A model generated the notes under the pieces. That model did no database searches. It was not told the DNA's origin and saw only the letters and a list, made by a program, of their open reading frames with translations. The position numbers were made by a program, and so were the translations under genes. A DNA stretch of 64,000 bases from an uncultured Syntrophobacterales bacterium (lineage in GTDB: Bacteria; Desulfobacterota; Syntrophia; Syntrophales; UBA5619). The stretch is from positions 23,114 to 87,113 of the forward strand of contig CAIYSL010000139.1 of the NCBI GenBank assembly GCA_903928915.1, written 5' to 3'. Below, in pieces: positions 58,952 through 64,000 of the stretch (within the stretch, counting starts at the first letter, position 1; each line of letters begins with the position of its first letter).

Positions 58952-59653
58952 TCAGCCGCGGCTGCTCCCGTATCGGGTCGGGTCGGCGACACCGGCCTCG
59001 GCAAACCCCTTTCGCCGCAGGATGCAGCTGTCGCATTGACCGCAGGCCCCGCCTTCCGGCCCCGGGTCGTAGCAGCTCAGGGTCAGGCCGTAGTCCACGT
59101 CCAGTTCGATCCCCCTGCGGATGATCTCGGCCTTGGTCAGGGCGAGCAGCGGCGTGCGGATGCGGACCCGGAGCGCTCCCTCCACGGCTGCCTTGGTGGC
59201 CAAGTTCGCCAGGGATTCGAACGCGGCGATGAACTCGGGCCGGCAATCGGGATAGCCGCTGTAATCGACGGCGTTGACCCCGATAAAGATATCCCCGGCC
59301 CCCAGCACCTCCGCCCAGGCCAGGGCGTAGGAGAGAAAGATCGTGTTGCGGGCCGGGACGTAGGTGACCGGGATTTCGGCTGCCATCGCCTCGACGCTCC
59401 GCCCCTTGGGGACGCCGATCGCGTCGGTCAGCGCCGACCCGCCGATCGGCCTGAGGTCGAGGCTGACGACGAGGTGCCGTTCGACTCGGAAGAAGTCGGC
59501 CACCCTCCGTGCCGCCAGCAGCTCCGCGCGGTGCCGCTGGCCGTAGTCGAAGGTCAGACTGTACAGCGCATACCCCTCTGCCCGGGCGACGGCCAGGGTC
59601 GTGGTCGAATCGATCCCGCCGCTGGAGAGGACGACCGCTCTGGGTTCGGACAT
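58952..59653 (-). CDS. queC: 7-cyano-7-deazaguanine (preQ0) synthase
   Basis: 233 residues from ATG 59653 (AGGAGG). [17 protein letters not shown] is the PP-loop, [13 protein letters not shown] the substrate loop, and [11 protein letters not shown] with [14 protein letters not shown] the zinc cysteines. It makes preQ0 from carboxydeazaguanine and ammonia with ATP. Last of a queD-queE-queC run transcribed leftward. [21 protein letters not shown] is the QueC signature. Confidence 0.95.
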   Translation of the reverse strand: MSEPRAVVLSSGGIDSTTTLAVARAEGYALYSLTFDYGQRHRAELLAARRVADFFRVERHLVVSLDLRPIGGSALTDAIGVPKGRSVEAMAAEIPVTYVPARNTIFLSYALAWAEVLGAGDIFIGVNAVDYSGYPDCRPEFIAAFESLANLATKAAVEGALRVRIRTPLLALTKAEIIRRGIELDVDYGLTLSCYDPGPEGGACGQCDSCILRRKGFAEAGVADPTRYGSSRG

Positions 59654-59670
59654 GGGAAACCTCCTCACAC

Positions 59671-60318
59671 CTATACGCCGCGCCGCTCCGGATGCCAGAG
59701 CACCTTGTGGAGCTGGATCTGCAGGCGCACGTCGAGACGCTCCGCCAGGATCCACCGGGCGAGAAGCTCCGGGTCCAGCCGGCCGAACGCCGGCGAAAAC
59801 AGTGGAGGCTTCAGGTCCCGGCGGCCGGAGAGCCGGTCGGCGATCACCCCCCGCGCGTAATCGAAATCCCCTCGGTCGGCGATGACGAACTTGACCTCGT
59901 CGTTCGGGGTGAGAAGCGCGAGGTTCTCCATGCGGTTGTGGTCGGCCTGGCCGCTCCCCGGACACTTCACATCCACGATCCGGCAGCACCGCGCGTCGAC
60001 GGCGCTGATGTCCAGGCTGCCGTTGGTCTCCAGCAGGACCGTGTAGCCCCCGTCGAGCAGCCGCCGGACGAGCTCGGGCGTTCCCGGCTGGAGGAGCGGC
60101 TCGCCCCCGGTAACCTCCAGAAGGGGGTACCCGTACGAGCGGACCTTCGTTTCGATCGCGGCGATTTCCTGCCGCGTCCCCTCCTCATAGGCATACCGGG
60201 TGTCGCAGTAGGAGCAGCGAAGGTTGCAGCCGGTCAGCCGGATGAAGACGCAGGGGCGGCCGGCGTGGGAGGATTCCCCCTGGATACTGGCGAATATCTC
60301 GTTGACCGTCAGGGCCAC
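59671..60318 (-). CDS. queE: 7-carboxy-7-deazaguanine synthase
   Basis: 215 residues. [44 protein letters not shown] contains the SAM-radical CxxxCxx[31 protein letters not shown] and NDEVKFVI agree with QueE. It converts carboxytetrahydropterin to CDG. QueC follows at 18 bases; QueD ends one base before its start. Confidence 0.95.
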   Translation of the reverse strand: MALTVNEIFASIQGESSHAGRPCVFIRLTGCNLRCSYCDTRYAYEEGTRQEIAAIETKVRSYGYPLLEVTGGEPLLQPGTPELVRRLLDGGYTVLLETNGSLDISAVDARCCRIVDVKCPGSGQADHNRMENLALLTPNDEVKFVIADRGDFDYARGVIADRLSGRRDLKPPLFSPAFGRLDPELLARWILAERLDVRLQIQLHKVLWHPERRGV

Positions 60319-60699
60319 TCACCCCTCCCCGTAGCTAGCGGTGGCGTCGGCGGTCTCCGAAACCCCGACCCTGGCCACCCGGACCCGGTCCGAATCGATG
60401 CGCCGGCCGAGCTGCAGGTACAGATAGCGGGCGATGTTCTCCGCGGAGGGGTTTGCCTCCTGAAAGGGGGGCAGGTCATTCAGGCAGGAGTGGTCCAGCT
60501 CCGTCAGGACCGCCGCGAGGTGCCCCTTGAGGATGCGGAAATCGATCCCGATTCCCGCCCTGTCGAGGCCGCGGCAGCGGACCGACAGCCGGACGATCCA
60601 GTTGTGGCCGTGGAGCCGGGCGCAGTCGCCGGGGTAGCCCCTGAGGCTGTGGGCGGCGGAAAAATGGGTCTCGATCGCGACGTCGAAGGTTCCCGGCAT
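60319..60699 (-). CDS. queD: 6-carboxytetrahydropterin synthase
   Basis: 126 residues. IETHFSAAHSLRGYPGDCARLHGHNWIV has the three zinc histidines and the catalytic Cys (DCARLHGHN), and IGIDFRILKGHLAAVLTELDHSCLND plus VSETADATASY complete the PTPS/QueD fold. It converts dihydroneopterin triphosphate to carboxytetrahydropterin. First gene of the que operon; its stop abuts the queE start. Confidence 0.95.
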   Translation of the reverse strand: MPGTFDVAIETHFSAAHSLRGYPGDCARLHGHNWIVRLSVRCRGLDRAGIGIDFRILKGHLAAVLTELDHSCLNDLPPFQEANPSAENIARYLYLQLGRRIDSDRVRVARVGVSETADATASYGEG

Positions 60700-60832
60700 A
60701 GGGCGTTCATTCCTCGGTGGTTTCGTAGCCGCACCCTACCACATTTGGATTGATATTTCTCCGATTTTCATCATACTATCGCTGCCCTCAGGAAACGGTT
60801 GTTCCGGTTGGAACGGAAACGGTACGGTATCG

Positions 60833-61060
60833 ATGAACCCCCTTGGCCGCGAAGGAGGGGCTTCCGGCAGCGGGAGCCCGAAACAGGAGCGGGAGATCGA
60901 CTGCTTCTCCTGCCGCTTTTTTTTCATCACCTACGAGCAGCAGTTTCCCTATGGCTGCCGCGCGGCCCGCTTCAAATCGCGCCGCATGCCCTCCCGGGAG
61001 ATGTTCGCGGGCTCCGGGATGGATTGCCAGTTTTTCCATGAGAAGGAGAATCATCGCTGA
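60833..61060 (+). CDS. Small Cys-rich conserved protein
   Basis: 75 residues from ATG 60833. DCFSCRFFFITYEQQFPYGCRAARFKSRRMPSREMFAGSGMDCQFFHEKE contains four spaced cysteines (C-x2-C..C..C), a pattern of a small family often mislabelled uracil-DNA glycosylase in databases. It probably binds a metal or iron-sulfur cluster. The role is unknown. It is read divergently from queD, 55 bases before the next gene. Confidence 0.7.
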   Translation: MNPLGREGGASGSGSPKQEREIDCFSCRFFFITYEQQFPYGCRAARFKSRRMPSREMFAGSGMDCQFFHEKENHR

Positions 61061-61114
61061 TTTCGCGCAGCCGGCCGGTGGGCGGGAGGAGCGGGCTGCC
61101 CGTTCGGGAGGACC

Positions 61115-61906
61115 ATGATTCGTCAGATTGTATCGGCCGGTGTGATCTTTTCTCTGGTTCTGGCGGGAACGGCAGGGGCGGCGCCGGGTTGCGGCGCACC
61201 CCCGCCCAAGTACGGACCCGCAGGGGCACCCTATGCGGTCCCTCTCTGGCAGTCACACGAATACCTGCAAGCGGCGCGCAACCCGGCGCCCGACTTCTGG
61301 AAGCTGATCACCCACTATGTAGGGCAGGACGGCAGCCTCTCCTGCTCGGTTGCGGCGGTGACGATGGTGCTCAACGCGATCGCCCGGACCCGGGAGGACC
61401 TGCGGGCAAGCGACGCCAACTTCCAGCAGGCCGGAGTGGTCGAGAAGGTCAAGGCAGCGCACTGGAAGGAACGGGTGACCGCGGGCGGGTGGAACGGCCG
61501 GGTGGGGTTGACGCTGGCCGAACTGGAGGAAGCGGTCCGGGGGGCGCTCGCGACATACGGGATCACGGACTGGACAACGTCCCTCCGCTCCTTCCCGGCG
61601 GCTGATGCCGCAGCGCTGTCCGAACTGCGCTCCATCCTTTCGGCCAACGAGGCATCGGACCGCGACTTCGTGCTCCTCCACTTCCTCCAGGACGGCCTCA
61701 CCGCCGACCCCGGCGGCCCCTATGCCCACATCTCGCCCGTCGGCGCCTATGACAACGCCTCGGACCGCGTACTCGTCCTCGACGTGGACCGGGAGTATTA
61801 CGAACCCTACTGGGTCGGCCTCGATCGGCTGCTGATCGCGCTGAACACCCCCACCGCGGCCTACGGCCGCGGCGGGCTGCTTATCCTGCGCAGGACCGCC
61901 CGCTGA
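61115..61906 (+). CDS. Phytochelatin-synthase-like papain-fold protease (exported)
   Basis: 263 residues with a signal peptide (IVSAGVIFSLVLAGTAGAA). The Phytochelatin family triad is visible: nucleophile in DGSLSCSVAAVTMVLNAI (Cys), HISPVGAYD (His) and VLVLDVDR (Asp). Bacterial members usually lack the C-terminal metal-sensing half of plant enzymes and cleave glutathione or small thiol peptides without making long phytochelatins. Export would place it in the periplasm. GGGAGGACC ribosome site. Confidence 0.8.
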   Translation: MIRQIVSAGVIFSLVLAGTAGAAPGCGAPPPKYGPAGAPYAVPLWQSHEYLQAARNPAPDFWKLITHYVGQDGSLSCSVAAVTMVLNAIARTREDLRASDANFQQAGVVEKVKAAHWKERVTAGGWNGRVGLTLAELEEAVRGALATYGITDWTTSLRSFPAADAAALSELRSILSANEASDRDFVLLHFLQDGLTADPGGPYAHISPVGAYDNASDRVLVLDVDREYYEPYWVGLDRLLIALNTPTAAYGRGGLLILRRTAR

Positions 61907-62216
61907 CGCACGGCCGGCGGCTGCTCCTGCGGATCGCGATGGGCCATGCCTTTCCGGGTACGGCCCTGCCCCGACCGAGGGGAGGCAGCCGATTAGACTG
62001 CCCGGAAAAACGGGCAGGGAGGGTGCATCAAGACAGTGATGGGACGGGCGATTGCCCCCCGGGTCTGCCTGACGACTGCGGAGAGGCACCGGACGTGCGG
62101 ATTGACGGATCGGGAAAAGTGTGCACAATGACCGAAAACGCAACCCGCGCTCCCCTGCCTGCGGGCAGGGAGCATGCCCCCATACCCGAGACAGGAAATC
62201 AGTGCGGAGGAGAACG
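61907..62216. other. 310-base intergenic stretch with hairpins and a promoter
   Basis: No supported gene. Hairpins: CTGCCCG-gaaaaa-CGGGCAG (about 61999-62018) and GCTCCC-CTGCC-tgcg-GGCAG-GGAGC (about 62149-62172). A promoter for the nitroreductase gene is listed separately. Confidence 0.35.
62102..62129 (+). promoter_or_regulatory. Sigma-70-type promoter for the nitroreductase gene
   Basis: TTGACG (62102-62107), 16-base spacer, CACAAT (62124-62129), 87 bases before the ATG. The hairpin at ~62149-62172 lies in the leader. Confidence 0.45.
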
Positions 62217-62879
62217 ATGGAAACCCTGGAAGCGATCGAATCGAGAAAAAGCGTCCGTGCCTTCAAGCCCGACCCCATCCCCGGACACATCCTGGACAAG
62301 ATCCTGCGGGCGGCGAGCGCCAGCCCCTCCTACACCAACTCGCAGCCCTGGGAGGTCGCGGTGGTAAGCGGAAAGAAGCGGGACGAGCTGGCGCAGAGCC
62401 TCTCGGCACTGGCCAAGGCCAAGGCACCGGCCAGCCGGGACATAGCCGAGCCCAAGAACTGGCCGGCTGCCATCGACAGCCGGGTTCACGACCACGGCGC
62501 CCGCAGGCTCGCAGCCCTCGGCGTGGCGCGGGACGATGCGGCGGGGAGGGAAAAATTGCGGCTGGGCAACTTCGAGTTCTACGGTGCCCCCTGCGCGGTC
62601 TTCCTGTTCATGGACGCATCGCTGGGCGAGTGGTCGATCTTCGACATGGGGCTGTTCGCCCAAAACCTGATCCTGGCGGCGCACAGCCTCGGGGTGGGCA
62701 GCTGCCTGCAGGCCTCGGTGACCGGGTACGCGCCCGAGATCAAGAAGCTCCTCGGCGTGGCCGAGGGCAAGAAGCTGGTCATCGGCATATCCCTGGGATA
62801 CGAGGACGACAAGGCGGCCCTGAACAGCTACCGCAGCGTCAAGCTGACGCCCGACGCATTCACGCGCCGGTACGAGTAA
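62217..62879 (+). CDS. Nitroreductase-family FMN oxidoreductase
   Basis: 220 residues from ATG 62217 (GGAGGAGAACG). LEAIESRKSVRAFKPDPIPGHILDKILRAASASPSYTNSQPWEVAVVSG gives the FMN-binding R-x-S-x-R and the S/N loop; FEFYGAPCAVFLFMD and LAAHSLGVGSCLQASV the dimer/FMN pocket; GISLGYEDD the end. It reduces nitro or quinone compounds with NAD(P)H. It begins a set with an ABM monooxygenase and two selenoprotein candidates, which together suggests detoxification of reactive or aromatic compounds. Confidence 0.88.
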   Translation: METLEAIESRKSVRAFKPDPIPGHILDKILRAASASPSYTNSQPWEVAVVSGKKRDELAQSLSALAKAKAPASRDIAEPKNWPAAIDSRVHDHGARRLAALGVARDDAAGREKLRLGNFEFYGAPCAVFLFMDASLGEWSIFDMGLFAQNLILAAHSLGVGSCLQASVTGYAPEIKKLLGVAEGKKLVIGISLGYEDDKAALNSYRSVKLTPDAFTRRYE

Positions 62880-62903
62880 GAAGAATGTACGGAGGAGGCG
62901 ACC

Positions 62904-63215
62904 ATGATCTGCATGCTCATCGAAGTCCATGTCAAGCCGTCGATGCTCGACGAATTCCTGGAAACCATCACCTACGACGCGCGGCACTCCGAGGCCGACG
63001 AGCCCGGGTGCCTGCGCTTCGACGTCCTGCGCGATAACGACGATCCGCTGAAGTTCTACTTCTACGAGGTCTACAAGGACAAAGCGGCTCAGCAGGCCCA
63101 CCGGCAGATGCCGCACTTCGCCAAGTGGGCGGCGTTCATGGAGAAGGGGCTGGACCGGGAGATCGTCCGGCATGCCACGGCGAACATCTACCCCGCCGAT
63201 GCGGACTGGCGGTAG
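62904..63215 (+). CDS. Antibiotic biosynthesis monooxygenase (ABM/YgiN-like) family protein
   Basis: 103 residues. MLIEVHVKPSMLDEFLETITYDARHSEADEPGCLRFDVLRDNDDPLKFYFYEVYKDKAAQQAHRQMPHF has the ABM dimeric ferredoxin-like fold with the E-PGCLRF and YEVYKD motifs and QxHxxxPHF. It probably oxidises quinols or aromatic compounds without cofactor. It starts 24 bases after the nitroreductase stop. Confidence 0.88.
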   Translation: MICMLIEVHVKPSMLDEFLETITYDARHSEADEPGCLRFDVLRDNDDPLKFYFYEVYKDKAAQQAHRQMPHFAKWAAFMEKGLDREIVRHATANIYPADADWR

Positions 63216-63233
63216 ACGACTGAGGAGGGGGCC

Positions 63234-63698
63234 GTGCGACCCGACGAGATGCAGGAAAAGGCGGAGCGGATCTACGCCGCGGGTATGCGCTGAAGCCAGG
63301 CGATTCTTGCGGTCGGGCAGGAACGGCTGGGCAGCGAAGACAGAGGCATGATCAAGGCCATGGACGCCTTCGGCGGCGGCCTGGGCTCGCAGGGCGAGGT
63401 GTGCGGGGCGATCGTCGGGGCTCTCGCGGTCATCGGACTGGCCTTCGGCCGCTCCGCGCCGGACGGCGAAAAGGACCGGCGGATGCGGACCTGCTCCGAT
63501 CTGCTGATGCAGCGGTTCAAGGAAGAAGCGGCCGGCGGCAAGATCCTCTGCCGCGACATCACGCAGACCGATTGGCGGGACCCCGAGCAGGTCAAGCGCT
63601 TCCTGGAGAGCGGCAAGCGGCGGGAATGCCAGCTCCTCACCGGCCGGACGGCCAAGATCGTCGGCGAGCTGCTGGAGCAAGAGCTGGCTACGAAATAG
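63234..63698 (+). CDS. C-GCAxxG-C-C family selenoprotein (in-frame UGA as Sec20)
   Basis: 154 residues if the TGA at 63291-63293 is selenocysteine. GTG 63234 has AGGAGG five bases upstream. The family signature is C-x(n)-GCAxxG-C-C: the first conserved Cys, placed before SQA(V/I)L, is here UGA (AGMR-U-SQAILAVGQE). The next positions match (FGGGLG, EVCGAIVG with C57, C106 and C132), so the remaining redox cysteines are kept. No frameshift is required and the frame is open for 135 codons after the TGA. These are redox-active proteins of unknown substrate. Beside it lies a second selenoprotein candidate. Confidence 0.78.
63304..63323 (+). promoter_or_regulatory. Candidate bacterial SECIS element of the C-GCAxxG-C-C gene
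   Basis: Starting 11 bases after the TGA, TTCTTGC (63304-63310) pairs with GCAGGAA (63317-63323), seven pairs with one G-U, closing a six-base loop GGTCGG. The loop begins GGU, as in the E. coli fdhF SECIS loop GGUCU that SelB recognises, and it lies 18-23 bases past the UGA, inside the required range. Confidence 0.65.
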
Positions 63699-63751
63699 AG
63701 AGCTACGGCTGGAATGTTACAGGATGTTTCTAGACAATGGGGCGAACAGTG

Positions 63752-64000
63752 ATGACAACATTCAGGAAGGGTGACCATGCGCCGGCGTTCGCGTTGCCGG
63801 CTACGACGGAACAGACGGTGAAGCTTGGAGATTTCACGGGACGGAAACTCCTGGTCTATTTCTTCCCCAAGGCCGGGACCTCGGGGTGAACAAAGCAGAC
63901 CGAGGCCGTGCGGGACGCACTGGCCAGGCTCAACGCCCTCGGAGCGGACGCCGTGGGGATCAGTCCGGACGCGGCCGCCGTGCAGAAGAAATTCAGCGAC
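63752..64000 (+). CDS. PrxQ/Bcp-type peroxiredoxin selenoprotein (UGA as Sec46), truncated by the window end
   Basis: From ATG 63752 the frame reads TFRKGDHAPAFALPAT..LGDFTGRKLLVYFFPKAGTSG, then TGA (63887-63889), then TKQTEAVRDALARLNALGADAVGISPDAA to the window end. PrxQ proteins read YFYPKADTPG-C-TKQA at this place, so the TGA sits exactly on the peroxidatic Cys, at codon 46. Substituted by Sec this is a PrxU-type peroxidase, known from some anaerobes. The resolving-Cys position is A/V in the visible stretch (TEAV instead of the usual TKEACxF), so a one-residue mechanism is likely. Weak GGGG ribosome site upstream. Confidence 0.82.
63904..63925 (+). promoter_or_regulatory. Candidate bacterial SECIS element of the peroxiredoxin gene
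   Basis: GGCCGTGCG (63904-63912) pairs with CGCAC..GGCC (63916-63920 and 63922-63925), nine pairs with one bulged T, loop GGA. It starts 15 bases after the TGA, and the apical loop begins with G. An alternative closes GTGC/GCAC with loop GGGAC. The fit to SelB rules is good in position but less exact in loop sequence than in the neighbouring gene. Confidence 0.6.

Noticed and set aside
60700..60832. preQ1 riboswitch ahead of queD
   Set aside because: A short GTGGT/ACCAC hairpin is present, but none of the preQ1-I, II or III consensus segments is recognised.

Overview
The window is a GC-rich bacterial chromosome segment. Gene content suggests an anaerobic or microaerobic Gram-negative of the deltaproteobacterial (Desulfobacterota, perhaps Syntrophales-like) type. 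The evidence is outer-membrane beta-barrels, Tat-exported iron-sulfur proteins, a group-1 [NiFe] hydrogenase with its maturation set, a tripartite tricarboxylate (Tct) transporter, AmrS-type radical SAM chemistry, a sigma-54 promoter and two apparent UGA-selenocysteine genes. The lineage is an inference; no rRNA is present. There is no prophage, complete IS element or CRISPR array.

Layout. 1-4.6 kb: the tail of a lipid-A-type acyltransferase, a RelE-like toxin remnant, then minus-strand GNAT, ATP-grasp, MipA/OmpV and a short acyl-CoA synthetase. 4.6-9.2 kb: hybrid histidine kinase, HPP membrane protein, CBS-pair protein and an RNase Z-like hydrolase with an in-frame TAA near its start. 9.3-18 kb: a MutY-like glycosylase without the Fe-S cysteines, two tandem LytR_C lipoproteins, D-Ala-D-Ala ligase, an alanine racemase with a ~270-residue C-terminal extension, and a CHASE2 adenylate cyclase; a ~190-bp palindromic element lies between alr and ddl. 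18.2 kb: tRNA-Thr(CGT) with its own promoter and terminator. 18.4-23.8 kb: M48 protease, SH3 protein, SDR and tctACB. 24-29 kb: SRAP protein, patatin, DUF1841, cupin, YtxH protein, a broken phosphoribosyltransferase and amrS. 29.2-33.9 kb: DUF6599-like protein, Tat aldo/keto reductase with Fe-S tail, Tat DUF362 protein and a NapH-like polyferredoxin, two of the junctions overlapping.

34-46.7 kb: EamA transporter, sugar-phosphate isomerase, hypA, then the hydrogenase unit (small subunit, large subunit, cytochrome b, protease, hypC, hypD, hypB, hypF, hypE), which can build and mature a periplasm-facing uptake hydrogenase feeding electrons to quinone. 46.7-54.3 kb: a membrane chemoreceptor, a five-gene envelope export cluster (YtkA-like, barrel, FMN_bind-like, FtsX permease, ABC ATPase) and an SbmA-like ABC transporter. 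54.6-60.7 kb: transketolase-like enzyme, a TerC manganese exporter behind a yybP-ykoY riboswitch with a readable terminator switch, a sigma-54-driven 70-residue orphan protein, and queD-queE-queC for 7-deazaguanine synthesis. 60.8-64 kb: a small Cys-rich protein, a phytochelatin-synthase-like protease, nitroreductase, ABM monooxygenase, a C-GCAxxG-C-C family protein and a PrxQ-like peroxiredoxin. In the last two a TGA stands exactly where the family has its catalytic or first conserved cysteine, and each TGA is followed by a hairpin at SECIS distance.

The most valuable observations are the paired selenoprotein genes, the manganese riboswitch, the multi-cluster redox operon, the Alr extension and the long palindromic element. 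Many transcription units show a clear TTGACa-N16/18-TAnnnT promoter.
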